Assembly (NCBI RefSeq): GCF_900155425.1
Contig: NZ_LT700189.1
Span: 1,543,787 to 1,607,786, forward strand
Direction of reading: 5' to 3'
DNA: 64,000 bases
Source: Parabacteroides massiliensis
GTDB taxonomy: Bacteria > Bacteroidota > Bacteroidia > Bacteroidales > Tannerellaceae
Shown: positions 7,319 to 16,252 of the stretch, one piece after another
Numbering within the stretch: the first letter of the stretch is position 1
Layout of the letters: the number at the start of each line of letters is the position of its first letter
Notes under the pieces: model-generated
Seen by the model: the letters and a program-made list of their open reading frames with translations, nothing else
Database searches by the model: none
Told to the model about the DNA's origin: nothing
Position numbers and translations under genes: made by a program

Positions 7319-9142
7319 TTAGTCGAGCGTTAGATTGAACTCATCCTTCAACTTGGCCAAAACCGGATTTATATTCAGCAAGTGTTCATACTTTTCTGCC
7401 GACGTATAGGCCAAATGCTTCTGGTTTGTTTCATCTATACGGACACGCATCTGAATACGGGTATTCTTCAACCGCACCCGCAGATAACCCAATATATCGA
7501 TACAATTATTCGTCAACTCATCCTGCTGGCCGGGGTTATGCACACAGACTTCAAAATAATAATTATCCTGCAAGGCCGGCTTACAATTGATCATCGTATT
7601 TTTCAGATATACCTTCTTATCAATCGCAGACGCATAAGCGTCCCAGTAGTGCACCAACGCTTCCTGGCTGAAAGGATTCTGCATTTCCTGTACCGCACCG
7701 GTAGCAGTCTGCGTCGCAGCTTGCGCTTTCGGATGCTCTATGCCTATCTCCTTAATGGATGTACCGAACTGGGGCGGACGCGCCACTCTCTTAGGCGCCG
7801 AGGCCGGAGGAGCCTGCGGAATATGAGTTGAAGAAGGCGGCACATGGGTGGAGACGACCTGCTGACGCGGAGTCGCGCCGGTCATTTCCTGTGGAGATTG
7901 TACCGGACGTTGCAAAGGGGGAGCGGATTGTACAGTATACGACGCCTGAGCCGCGGCACCCTGTCCGGATTGAGCCGGAGCCTGGCCCGGCCCGTTGGAT
8001 GCGATCGGTTCAATCAGCCCTTTTTTTTTATCACCGGCCGGTTGTCCGGCATTGCTTAGCTGGCAAAGCTGGATAAGCGTAAGCTCCAACAACAGGCGTT
8101 TGTTCCGGCTGGCCCGGTAATTCAGGTCACATGTGTTTGCCAGTTCGATCGCCTTGAACAACAATTCGTCGGAACAACGCTTCGCCATTTCCTTATAGCG
8201 TTCACGGATAGAAGCTCCGACCTCAAACAAGATCAATGTAGACTCATCCTTGCATACCAGCAGATCACGAAAATGAGATGCCAAACCGGTTATGATATTC
8301 TGCCCGTCAAATCCTTTGCTCAATATATCATTCAAGATCAGGATGGCAGACCGGACATTGCCGGAAAGCATAGCCTCCGTCAGTCGGAAATAATACTCGT
8401 AATCCAGGACGTTCAGGTTATCGATAACAGCCTGATAGGTGATATTGCCATTCGTGAAGCTGACCACCTGATCGAAGATGGACAACGCATCACGCATACC
8501 GCCATCCGCTTTCTGGGCAATCACATTCAAGGCTTCGGGTTCAGCCGTCACCCCTTCGCAAGAAGAAACGTATTCCAGATGTTCCACCATATCGGCAATC
8601 GAGATACGCGAAAAGTCATATATCTGGCAACGGGACAGGATGGTCGGCAACACCTTGTGTTTCTCCGTCGTGGCGAGAATGAACAAGGCATGATGGGGCG
8701 GTTCCTCCAACGTTTTCAGAAACGCATTGAAAGCCGCCGAACTCAACATATGCACCTCGTCGATAATAAAGACCTTATACTTTCCGATTGGAGGCGGAAT
8801 GCGCACCTGGTCGATCAGGGAACGGATGTCGTCGACCGAGTTATTGGAGGCAGCATCAAGCTCGTGGATATTATAAGAACGCTGCTCGTTGAAAGCCTTG
8901 CAGGATTCGCATTCGTTACAGGCTTCCCCGTCGGCAGTCGGATTCAGGCAATTGATCGTCTTGGCAAAGATACGGGCACAAGAAGTCTTGCCCACTCCAC
9001 GGGGACCGCAAAAGAGGTAGGCATGAGCCAGCTTGTTACTTTGTATTGCATTTTTAAGTGTGGTTGTCAGGGACTTCTGCCCTACTACGCTACGAAAAGT
9101 AGAAGGACGGTATTTCCTTGCCGATACAATATAATTATCCAT
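7319..9142 (-). CDS. dnaX: DNA polymerase III subunits gamma/tau
   Basis: Clamp-loader ATPase of the replicative polymerase. The 607-residue protein has Walker A GPRGVGKT at 46-53, the four-Cys zinc site (Cys65, 75, 78, 81), and DEVHMLS as Walker B. After the collar domain (to about residue 368), a long Pro/Gln/Ala-rich linker leads to a C-terminal tau-type domain. The start at 9142 (MDNYIVSARKYRP) fits the family; a further 12 upstream codons overlap the promoter. An A9 run at codons 372-374 could allow a short gamma form (see the slippage feature). Confidence 0.95.
   Translation of the reverse strand: MDNYIVSARKYRPSTFRSVVGQKSLTTTLKNAIQSNKLAHAYLFCGPRGVGKTSCARIFAKTINCLNPTADGEACNECESCKAFNEQRSYNIHELDAASNNSVDDIRSLIDQVRIPPPIGKYKVFIIDEVHMLSSAAFNAFLKTLEEPPHHALFILATTEKHKVLPTILSRCQIYDFSRISIADMVEHLEYVSSCEGVTAEPEALNVIAQKADGGMRDALSIFDQVVSFTNGNITYQAVIDNLNVLDYEYYFRLTEAMLSGNVRSAILILNDILSKGFDGQNIITGLASHFRDLLVCKDESTLILFEVGASIRERYKEMAKRCSDELLFKAIELANTCDLNYRASRNKRLLLELTLIQLCQLSNAGQPAGDKKKGLIEPIASNGPGQAPAQSGQGAAAQASYTVQSAPPLQRPVQSPQEMTGATPRQQVVSTHVPPSSTHIPQAPPASAPKRVARPPQFGTSIKEIGIEHPKAQAATQTATGAVQEMQNPFSQEALVHYWDAYASAIDKKVYLKNTMINCKPALQDNYYFEVCVHNPGQQDELTNNCIDILGYLRVRLKNTRIQMRVRIDETNQKHLAYTSAEKYEHLLNINPVLAKLKDEFNLTLD
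8010..8029 (-). promoter_or_regulatory. dnaX: Candidate dnaX slippage site for a gamma form
   Basis: On the coding strand the reading is GAT AAA AAA AAA GGG CTG ATT GAA, with A9 at 8029-8021. A -1 shift, or one extra A in the mRNA, gives AGG GCT GAT TGA and a product of 377 residues. Loss of one A gives GGC TGA and 375 residues. The site falls just after domain III, where gamma ends in other bacteria. Translational frameshifting on A-AAA-AAG in E. coli and transcriptional slippage on A9 in Thermus are known; here it is inferred. Confidence 0.6.
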
Positions 9143-9165
9143 TCTTTGCTTTTTTATTAACAAGA

Positions 9166-9173
9166 CAAAGATA
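9166..9173 (-). promoter_or_regulatory. -7 box of dnaX
   Basis: Reads TATCTTTG on the minus strand, 24 bases before the chosen dnaX ATG. It is divergent from the box at 9190-9197. Confidence 0.65.
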
Positions 9174-9189
9174 TACAAAATAATTCATT

Positions 9190-9197
9190 TATCTTTG
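9190..9197 (+). promoter_or_regulatory. -7 box of the FtsB-like gene
   Basis: TATCTTTG, 17 bases before the ATG at 9214. Its -33 region must overlap the dnaX promoter, so the two divergent promoters may compete. Confidence 0.65.
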
Positions 9198-9213
9198 CAA
9201 AAATGGAGTTCCT

Positions 9214-9519
9214 ATGTCACGCATAAAAGACTTTTACAACAAGTATCTATCCAGGGTCAATGCCTACTGGCTGGTAACCATCGTGTTCTTCGCCTTGACT
9301 TTTGTAATGGGCGATAGCAGCCTGTACAAGCGTTATACCTATGACGAAAAGATTCGCAGCCTGGAAAAAGAGATCAAACATTATCAGAAGGAAATCGAAA
9401 TCAACAGTAAAAAACTGAACGACCTGCATACGGACAAGGAAGGCCTCGAACGCTTTGCCCGTGAAGAATATTTCATGAAAAAGCCAAACGAAGATGTATT
9501 CATTATTAAGAATAAATAA
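9214..9519 (+). CDS. FtsB/DivIC-like septum formation initiator protein
   Basis: A 101-residue bitopic membrane protein. A short cytoplasmic head is followed by one membrane segment (about residues 17-34), a coiled coil rich in Glu/Lys (about 44-75), and the family C-terminal pattern GLERFAREEYFMKKPNEDVFII, as in FtsB and DivIC. These proteins join the FtsL-FtsQ complex that activates septal wall synthesis. The next gene starts right at its stop codon (TAAATG), so the two are co-translated. Confidence 0.85.
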   Translation: MSRIKDFYNKYLSRVNAYWLVTIVFFALTFVMGDSSLYKRYTYDEKIRSLEKEIKHYQKEIEINSKKLNDLHTDKEGLERFAREEYFMKKPNEDVFIIKNK

Positions 9520-9849
9520 ATGAACGAAAAAGCAAGAACAATCGTTTTTAATATCTCCGCCCTGCTGTTGCTCGCCGGTGCGGGATTATATCTGGCCTTG
9601 CCGGTTGTGGCTCCTTACCTGTTTGCCGTCGGGGCTGCCGGCATAGCGGTCAGTTACCTGACAATGCCTACCAAGGATATGGATTTTCGCCAGCGCAGAC
9701 TGCATCGCTACAATATATTTGCCGGATTGCTGTGCATATTCGCTTCTACCTTGATGTTCAGCGGACGGAAAGAATGGGTGATCTGCCTGACCATTTCAGC
9801 TTTACTCCAGCTATACACGGCTTTTGTCACTCCTAAAAAAGAGAACTGA
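9520..9849 (+). CDS. Small integral membrane protein of unknown function
   Basis: A 109-residue protein with about three or four hydrophobic segments (roughly residues 8-28, 30-48, 66-82 and 87-104). Its ATG directly follows the stop of the FtsB-like gene, which suggests a shared mRNA and perhaps a cell-envelope role. I do not recognise a named family. The direct abutment to a real gene and the clear membrane pattern support it as a true gene. Confidence 0.7.
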   Translation: MNEKARTIVFNISALLLLAGAGLYLALPVVAPYLFAVGAAGIAVSYLTMPTKDMDFRQRRLHRYNIFAGLLCIFASTLMFSGRKEWVICLTISALLQLYTAFVTPKKEN

Positions 9850-9982
9850 TCCATAACGGCGTATCCAAGCAAAACACCGTTTTTCAATAAACGCTATTTA
9901 TCAAGCATGTTTCGACAAACCTCTCCTTAAAGATAAAAATACCTACATACAGTTAGCGGCATTGCCAGAATAGCAATTACAG

Positions 9983-9996
9983 GGTAAAAAATTACC
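9983..9996. promoter_or_regulatory. Dyad in the xus promoter region
   Basis: GGTAA-AAAA-TTACC is a perfect 5-bp dyad about 80 bases before the xusA-like start. It is a candidate operator for an iron regulator or sigma/anti-sigma system, but no match to a Fur box is seen. The near-promoter AGACCTTTG at 10030-10038 deviates from TAnnTTTG. Confidence 0.3.
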
Positions 9997-10073
9997 TATA
10001 ATCCGCGATTGATGCGCGTTCTCTTTATAAAGACCTTTGCAACGTTTTACTAACGATACAAAATTCTTATAAA

Positions 10074-12449
10074 TTGAAAGCGCCAATTCTAAAAATCAGC
10101 TGCCTGTTCTTTCTCCTGTTTGCAATATCCGTTTCTGCACAGGACAGAGCGACGATCTCAGGCAAGATCATATCTACGGAAAAAGAAACCGTTGATTTCG
10201 CCACGGTCTACTTGAAAGGGACCACGTATGGCGGAACAACCGACGAACAAGGAATTTACCATCTGAAAGCTCCGGCCGGCGACTATACGCTGGTCGTATC
10301 CGCCATCGGCTACAAGACAGTCGAAAAACCGGTGAAACTTACCGGCGGAGAAAGAACCAAACTGAATATCACCATTACTCCGCAATCGACGGAACTGGAC
10401 GAAGTGGTCGTTGTTTCAAACGGAATCACCCGTTTGAAGCGTTCGGCATTCAACGCCGTAGCGCTCGACACGAAAGAATTGCAAAACTCCAACAGAAGCC
10501 TGAGCGAGGCACTGGCTAAAGCGCCGGGGATGAAGGTGCGTGAATCGGGCGGCGTCGGTTCGGACATGCAACTTACGCTGGACGGTTTCAGTGGCAAGCA
10601 CGTGAAAATATTTATCGACGGCGTGCCGCAGGAAGGTGTGGGTAGTTCGTTCGGGCTGAACAACATCCCGGTCAACTTTGCCGAACGCATCGAAATCTAC
10701 AAAGGCGTGGTCCCGGTAGGCTTCGGCACGGATGCGATCGGGGGTGTGATCAACATCATCACCAAAAAGAAACGGAACAGATGGTTTTTGGATGCCTCCT
10801 ATTCCTATGGTTCTTTCAACACACACAAATCGTACGTGAACTTCGGGCAGACGTTCAAAAACGGATTCACATATGAGATCAATGCTTTCCAGAACTATTC
10901 AGACAATGATTACTACGTGAACGCTCCGGTGGAAAACTTCGAGACCGGAAGCATCGACAGAAGCAAGAAAGAACGCGTGAAACGTTTCAACGACACCTAC
11001 CACAACGAAGCCGTCATCGGCAAACTGGGCGTCGTTGACAAAAGATGGGCGGACCGCCTGCTGCTGGGTTTCACCTATTCCAATATGTACCAGGACATAC
11101 AGACCGGTGTGCGCCAGGAGATCGTTTACGGTCAAAAGCACCGCAAAGGACACTCGCTGATGCCTTCGCTGGAATATGGCAAACGAGACCTGTTCACCAA
11201 AGGGCTGGACATGGTGCTGACTGCTAACTACAATAAGAACCTCACGACCAACGTGGACACATCTTCTTATGAATATAACTGGCGTGGGGAAAAACACCTG
11301 ATGAACTCCGCCGGCGAACAGTCAAGGCTGCATTCACGGGCAGACAACAACAACTGGAACGGCACGCTGACATTCAATTACCGGGTTGGCAAAATGCACA
11401 CATTCACCTTCAACCACGTATTGAACTCCTTCCACCGTTCCAACACCTCCCTGCTCGCAGCCGAAGAGATGAAAAGCGCCATCGCCAAAGAAACCCGTAA
11501 GAACATTTCGGGCCTTTCCTACCGGCTGATGCCGTCCGAACACTGGAACTTTTCCGCTTTCGGAAAATACTACAACCAATTTGTAGCAGGCCCGATGGCG
11601 ACTTCGAGCACGCAGGACGAATATGTACGCAAAACACGCTCAGCCAACTCGTTCGGATACGGGGCAGCCGGAACCTACTTCATCCTGGCAGACCTGCAAG
11701 CAAAGCTGTCTTACGAAAAGGCTTATCGCCTGCCGACCATCGAAGAAATGTTTGGCAACGAAGACCTGGAAATGGGTGAACTGAGCATCCGGCCGGAGAA
11801 TAGCGACAATCTGAACTTCAACCTGAGCTACAACAAGACATTCGGGAAACATACCTTGTATGTGGAAGGCGGAGTGGTCTACCGCAACACGAAAGATTAC
11901 ATACAGCGCAACATCACGGATCTGAGCGGCGGCAAGCAAGCAGCAACCTATATCAACTACGGTAAAGTCGAGACAAAAGGCTTCAGCTTGTCCATCCGCT
12001 ACAACTTCGCAAACTGGATAAGCGCAGGCGGCAACTTTACTCAAATGGACGTCCGCGACAGAATGAAGACGTCCATTACCGGCAGCGCTCAAAACCTGGC
12101 CTACGGAGAACGGATGCCGAACCTTCCCTACCGGTTTGCGGATTCCGACCTGTCGTTCTACTGGCGTAATCTCTGGAAAAAAGGCAATGTGCTGACCGTG
12201 ACCTACGACAATCAATACCTGCATAGCTTTACGTACTATTCGTCTGCTATCGGATCGAAAAACAACGACTATGTCGTACCGAACCAGTTCTCTCACAATT
12301 TAGCTCTCTCCTACAGCCTTCAGAACGGACGGTACAACGTGTCGTTCGAATGCCGCAACTTCACGAATGAAGACCTGTTCGACAACTTCAGCCTGCAAAG
12401 GGCAGGACGTGCCTTCTATGGCAAAGTGAGAGTCTATTTCGGGAACTAA
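10074..12449 (+). CDS. xusA: TonB-dependent receptor, XusA-like
   Basis: Outer membrane receptor, likely for ferric siderophores made by other bacteria. The 791-residue protein begins with a signal peptide (cut near SVSAQ), a carboxypeptidase-regulatory-like beta domain (about 25-110), a plug ([52 protein letters not shown]) and a 22-strand barrel ending in KVRVYFGN. The start codon is TTG; no in-frame ATG lies close upstream and later ones would lose the signal peptide. A lipoprotein and a PepSY membrane protein follow, the order of Bacteroides thetaiotaomicron xusABC. Substrate is inferred from this order. Confidence 0.85.
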   Translation: MKAPILKISCLFFLLFAISVSAQDRATISGKIISTEKETVDFATVYLKGTTYGGTTDEQGIYHLKAPAGDYTLVVSAIGYKTVEKPVKLTGGERTKLNITITPQSTELDEVVVVSNGITRLKRSAFNAVALDTKELQNSNRSLSEALAKAPGMKVRESGGVGSDMQLTLDGFSGKHVKIFIDGVPQEGVGSSFGLNNIPVNFAERIEIYKGVVPVGFGTDAIGGVINIITKKKRNRWFLDASYSYGSFNTHKSYVNFGQTFKNGFTYEINAFQNYSDNDYYVNAPVENFETGSIDRSKKERVKRFNDTYHNEAVIGKLGVVDKRWADRLLLGFTYSNMYQDIQTGVRQEIVYGQKHRKGHSLMPSLEYGKRDLFTKGLDMVLTANYNKNLTTNVDTSSYEYNWRGEKHLMNSAGEQSRLHSRADNNNWNGTLTFNYRVGKMHTFTFNHVLNSFHRSNTSLLAAEEMKSAIAKETRKNISGLSYRLMPSEHWNFSAFGKYYNQFVAGPMATSSTQDEYVRKTRSANSFGYGAAGTYFILADLQAKLSYEKAYRLPTIEEMFGNEDLEMGELSIRPENSDNLNFNLSYNKTFGKHTLYVEGGVVYRNTKDYIQRNITDLSGGKQAATYINYGKVETKGFSLSIRYNFANWISAGGNFTQMDVRDRMKTSITGSAQNLAYGERMPNLPYRFADSDLSFYWRNLWKKGNVLTVTYDNQYLHSFTYYSSAIGSKNNDYVVPNQFSHNLALSYSLQNGRYNVSFECRNFTNEDLFDNFSLQRAGRAFYGKVRVYFGN

Positions 12450-12513
12450 CGTAACCGACGATCATGGTTTCTATATATATACATTTTCTAAATATAAATA
12501 CATTTATTGCAAG

Positions 12514-13917
12514 ATGAAAAAGAATCATTTATTAACTGGCATTGCCGCAGCCATGCTGACGGGTGGGCTGTTTGCTTCCTGTAGTGACAACGATATCCCG
12601 ACACCTGACGATGGCGGGAAAGGCGAAACAAAAAACACATTCGTAATCCCAGCCTCTACAACGGCATCCGGAAATACGACCAACGTTCTGCTTACTGCCG
12701 AAAGCGTGGACGATGGGACCATCACGACATTGAACAACGGCCTCGTGAATGACGGAGCCACACAATGGGTTTTCTATAAAGACCAGTATTTGTATGGCTT
12801 GACCTACAATCAGGGAAACGCCGGAGACACACGCTCGTATATCCTGAACGCGGACGGCGAACTCGAAACACGCCCGCAAAGCTATAAGATCAAACGATTT
12901 ACGACCCACGGCATCTACGACAAGTATATCATGACCCTCTCTTCGGGTGACGGCCCGACGGAATGGGCAGACGAGAACGGCTACGTTCCCCAGTCATTCT
13001 TAGTGTCCCTTTTGGATGTTGCCGCCGAGACAAAAACGGACAACGACACGAAGAACGAAGCCTACCTGTCCGAAAACTTCTTAGGCAACGGAGAATATGT
13101 AACATTGGCAGGCATTTTGGAACACAACAGCAAGATATATAGCGTAGCCGTACCGATGGGGTTAAGCCAGTACGGGACAAAAGACGGAAACGGGAAATGG
13201 ATCTTGCCGGGCAACGAAGATTTGGTAAAAACCGAATCCGGAGGTTCGAACAGCAGCTCTTACGAAAAAGACGAGCTATTGTGGACACAATATCCGAATT
13301 CCTGCTGGGTCGCCATCTTCGACGATGAGACATTCACAAACAAGAAAATCATCCAAACCGATAAAATCAGTTATGCTTGCGGCCGTTTCAAATCGCAATA
13401 CTACCAAATGATCTGGGCTGCCGACAATGGCGACATCTATGTGTTTTCGCCGTCTTATGCCAAAACGATGACCGACCCGCGCCAGCAGACCGACTTACCG
13501 GCCGGTGTAGTGCGCATCCCGAATGGAAGCGAAGACTTCGACGATTACTACTGCAACCTGGAGGCACAGAGCAATGGCAACTCCTTCCTGCGCAGCTGGC
13601 ATATTGCAGAAGATTATTTCCTGCTGCTGATGTACGACCGTCCTTTCAGCGAAACAGGCTATACGGCCAACCAGCTCGCCGTGTTCAAAGCCGGAAGCGA
13701 AAAGCTGACTTACGTGAGCGGACTTCCTTCAACCGATATAATCTCAGGTTTCGGGAACACGCTGCATGTTGAAAACGGCAAAGCCTACATCGCCGTGACG
13801 ACAACCGACGGTAATCCGGCCATCTACAAGATAGACCCGGCCAGCGCCAGTGCGACGAAAGGCGTAACAGTTGAGACGACTCAAATAACCGGTATCGGCA
13901 AGTTGACAAACCAATGA
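12514..13917 (+). CDS. xusB: DUF4374-type surface lipoprotein, XusB-like
   Basis: A 467-residue lipoprotein with signal sequence and lipobox (GGLFASC, lipidated Cys near residue 23), an acidic spacer after the Cys ([14 protein letters not shown]) like a lipoprotein export signal for surface display, then a repeat pattern of beta-strands consistent with a beta-propeller. In B. thetaiotaomicron XusB is a surface lipoprotein that binds ferric enterobactin and works with XusA. It follows the receptor by 64 bases and overlaps the next gene by four bases (ATGA). Confidence 0.78.
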   Translation: MKKNHLLTGIAAAMLTGGLFASCSDNDIPTPDDGGKGETKNTFVIPASTTASGNTTNVLLTAESVDDGTITTLNNGLVNDGATQWVFYKDQYLYGLTYNQGNAGDTRSYILNADGELETRPQSYKIKRFTTHGIYDKYIMTLSSGDGPTEWADENGYVPQSFLVSLLDVAAETKTDNDTKNEAYLSENFLGNGEYVTLAGILEHNSKIYSVAVPMGLSQYGTKDGNGKWILPGNEDLVKTESGGSNSSSYEKDELLWTQYPNSCWVAIFDDETFTNKKIIQTDKISYACGRFKSQYYQMIWAADNGDIYVFSPSYAKTMTDPRQQTDLPAGVVRIPNGSEDFDDYYCNLEAQSNGNSFLRSWHIAEDYFLLLMYDRPFSETGYTANQLAVFKAGSEKLTYVSGLPSTDIISGFGNTLHVENGKAYIAVTTTDGNPAIYKIDPASASATKGVTVETTQITGIGKLTNQ

Positions 13918-15086
13918 AGAAGTTCTTTGCGAAAGTACATTTATGGTTATCGATACCTTTCGGCATCATCATCGCGATCGTCTGCCTGACAGGAGCAATC
14001 CTGGTATTCGAAACGGAGATACAGGAGCTTTGCTACCCCTCCCGCTATTTTGTCAAAGAAGCAAAGGGTGAACCGCTTTCGCCGGCTGTGCTCATGGAAG
14101 TTGCCCGCGGGCAACTTCCTGACTCCGTCAAAATAAACGGAATACGGGTCACGTCCGATCCCCGCCGTACCTACCAGCTAATTCTACCGGGGAAAAAGGC
14201 GGCATGCTTTATCAACCCTTACACCGGAAAAGTCACCGGCATAGACGACGGGAATGGGTTCTTTATGAAGATGATGCGTCTCCACCGCTGGTTGCTGGAC
14301 GAATATAAACGGGACGGTAGTTTCGCCTGGGGCAAAGTGATCGTCGGGTATTCGACCCTGGTTCTGGTCTTGATCATCATAAGCGGACTTGCCATCTGGT
14401 ATCCGAGAAACAAGAAAGTACTGAAAAACCGGCTCAAAATAAAAACAAGAGCCGGTTGGTTTCGTTTCTTGTACGATTTGCATGTCGCCGGCGGATTCTA
14501 TGCCGCCTTGCTTTTGCTCGTCTTGTCACTCACCGGTTTGACCTGGTCGTTCGGCTGGTATCGCGATGCGTTCTACACCGTGTTCGGTGTCGGCATGCCA
14601 TCCCAGCAGACTCATGCCGCGGCCTCATCTTCTCCCCACAAAACATCCGGAGAAAGAGGCCCGAAGAAACCTCCCCGGACCGATTACACGCAATGGGGCA
14701 AAGTCTTGGCCGACCTACAAAGCCGCTATCCGGAATATAAATCGATCGCCATCCAGGACGGCTCGGCAACAGTTTCTACCGCCGGCTATGGGAATACAAG
14801 AGGAAGCGACCGTTATTCCTTTGATCCGGCTACCGGAAAGATAACCGAGAGCCAGTTGTATGACGACCTTCCCCGGTCCGCCCAAATAAGAGGTTGGATC
14901 TATTCCGTTCATGCCGGGACATGGGGAGGAATGACAACCCGGATATTAAGCTGCCTGGTTTCGCTCTTAGGTGCCGTCTTTGCCCTAACCGGTTATTATT
15001 TTTGGATCAAGAAGAAACTCGGAAAGCTCAATAGGCCATCTTGCAAAACCGACCGGACGACCGGACGCAAGAAAGGTCTCGGCTAA
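13914..15086 (+). CDS. xusC: PepSY-associated inner membrane protein, XusC-like
   Basis: A 390-residue PepSY_TM protein with four likely membrane segments (about residues 12-34, 140-162, 192-214 and 344-366), His residues in or next to the helices ([38 protein letters not shown]), and PepSY-like soluble parts. Such proteins are thought to act as ferric reductases in the inner membrane; the paired His could bind heme. It overlaps the DUF4374 gene by ATGA, so translation is coupled. The C-terminal tail is basic. It completes the xusABC-like set. Confidence 0.8.
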   Translation: MKKFFAKVHLWLSIPFGIIIAIVCLTGAILVFETEIQELCYPSRYFVKEAKGEPLSPAVLMEVARGQLPDSVKINGIRVTSDPRRTYQLILPGKKAACFINPYTGKVTGIDDGNGFFMKMMRLHRWLLDEYKRDGSFAWGKVIVGYSTLVLVLIIISGLAIWYPRNKKVLKNRLKIKTRAGWFRFLYDLHVAGGFYAALLLLVLSLTGLTWSFGWYRDAFYTVFGVGMPSQQTHAAASSSPHKTSGERGPKKPPRTDYTQWGKVLADLQSRYPEYKSIAIQDGSATVSTAGYGNTRGSDRYSFDPATGKITESQLYDDLPRSAQIRGWIYSVHAGTWGGMTTRILSCLVSLLGAVFALTGYYFWIKKKLGKLNRPSCKTDRTTGRKKGLG

Positions 15087-15170
15087 TGCATTAGGACACG
15101 AAAGCTAAAGCATAGGGTTACGAGGTCTAAGGCATAGGGTTACAACAACTAAAGCATAGGGTTACGAAAC
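15083..15170. repeat. 22-bp tandem repeat cluster B (four units)
   Basis: Four consecutive units of exactly 22 bases start at 15083, 15105, 15127 and 15149, with the consensus CTAAAGCATAGGGTTACGA plus three variable bases. The first unit overlaps the xusC stop codon and is the most degenerate. A decayed fifth unit follows to about 15190. Confidence 0.8.
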
Positions 15171-15196
15171 CCAAAGCCAAGCAATGCCTTCAATAC

Positions 15197-15236
15197 AAAA
15201 AAGGCTGCCTTCGCATAACGAGGGCAGCCTTTTTTT
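15197..15236. terminator. Bidirectional terminator between xusC and the OmpH-like gene
   Basis: AGGCTGCCTTCG and CGAGGGCAGCCT form a 12-bp stem with one G-T pair and a five-base loop. A residues before it and T residues after it allow action on both strands between convergent genes. Confidence 0.85.
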
Positions 15237-15256
15237 ATTCCGTATTTCTATTTTCC

Positions 15257-15859
15257 TTATTTACCGGAAGAGTAGTTCTTGTTCAGCACTTCAAGAAATT
15301 CAGCCGTGATGTCGTAGGCCGGATTAGACAACAGGATGTTATCACCCATCGTATTGCTGAAAATGATCTGATACCCTTTTGCCTGATTAAAAGTCGTCAA
15401 CTGGGCAACGATCGTATCGCGAAGCTGTCCGTTCAGTTCCATCTGTTTGGCAGCCAGTTCTTGTTCTTTCTTAGCCGCATAGTTCTGAAGTTCCTCTTGT
15501 TTTTTCTGCAAGCGGTTTCCTTCCTGCTGCGCTCTTTCCGTGGTAAGGAAAGCATTGGCTTCATATTTGCGTTGGAAATCATTCAATTCAGTCCGTAAGG
15601 CATTTGACCGCTGGGTCATATCTAAACGATAATCTTCCTGCATCTTGAGGATGCGTTCATTCAGATCTTTCGAATAGTTGTAATTCGATAAAAGAGAGTC
15701 TACATTCACATATGCTATAGGAAGCAAATTAGTAGAATCTCCTTCTGTTGTGAAAGCCGGAGCTACTGTGGATTCTTTTTTACCGGAAAACTGCATAACA
15801 AACAAAATTATGACAGCCACCGCGAGCACACCATTAATAACGTAGTTAATGTTCTTCAT
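15257..15859 (-). CDS. OmpH/Skp-like periplasmic chaperone
   Basis: A 200-residue protein of the OmpH/Skp family. Residues 8-26 form a single membrane anchor or uncleaved signal, then IAYVNVDSLLSNYNYSKDLNERI opens the family fold, residues 75-145 are a long Gln/Glu/Lys-rich coiled coil (the Skp tentacles), and the end (YDITAEFLEVLNKNY) closes the trimer body. These proteins hold unfolded outer membrane proteins in the periplasm. A small membrane protein lies upstream on the same strand. Confidence 0.87.
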   Translation of the reverse strand: MKNINYVINGVLAVAVIILFVMQFSGKKESTVAPAFTTEGDSTNLLPIAYVNVDSLLSNYNYSKDLNERILKMQEDYRLDMTQRSNALRTELNDFQRKYEANAFLTTERAQQEGNRLQKKQEELQNYAAKKEQELAAKQMELNGQLRDTIVAQLTTFNQAKGYQIIFSNTMGDNILLSNPAYDITAEFLEVLNKNYSSGK

Positions 15860-15886
15860 AAAGTGTAAATTAAATCTTTATTTATT

Positions 15887-16105
15887 TTATTCTTCTATTT
15901 CTTTAATCCTGTCATATAGATTCTTCCGCAAACTATCACGCCTGTGTTGGGTTTTAGCACAGCATATACCTTTCTCCCTTAGTGCCGCGTTACCCTCGAT
16001 GTGTGTATTAGGGAACTTCCCTCCCTTTTTGAAAATCACTTTTACACTGAGTAGCACAACACAAATAACAAGAATTATGACGGTAATCAATAACGTTGTA
16101 AGCAT
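15887..16105 (-). CDS. Small membrane protein with a conserved Cys/His tail
   Basis: A 72-residue protein with one N-terminal membrane helix (about residues 3-22) and a charged cytoplasmic tail with FPNTHIEGNAALREKGICCAKTQHRRD. I recall similar small proteins with the FPNTHI and KGIxC pattern in many Bacteroidales, all without known function. It is 27 bases upstream of the OmpH-like gene and shares its strand, so the two likely form an operon. The adjacent Cys pair could bind a metal or form a disulfide. Confidence 0.72.
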   Translation of the reverse strand: MLTTLLITVIILVICVVLLSVKVIFKKGGKFPNTHIEGNAALREKGICCAKTQHRRDSLRKNLYDRIKEIEE

Positions 16106-16125
16106 TTTCTCTATATTTGTGGACG

Positions 16126-16133
16126 CAAATATA
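16126..16133 (-). promoter_or_regulatory. -7 box before the small membrane protein
   Basis: Reads TATATTTG on the minus strand, about 20 bases before the ATG at 16105. Confidence 0.5.
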
Positions 16134-16252
16134 AGAGTTTAAGTGATTAGAAAGTATGTTTTTGATATTTAATTGTACTTTTTTTCATACAAAACCCTGT
16201 TTGCTGTGGTATTATTAACTATAGAGTAACATCTATAATACATTGTAACATT

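Noticed and set aside
15083-15170. Possible CRISPR array
   Set aside because: Units are directly joined with only about three variable bases and no spacers, units are few, and no cas genes are present.
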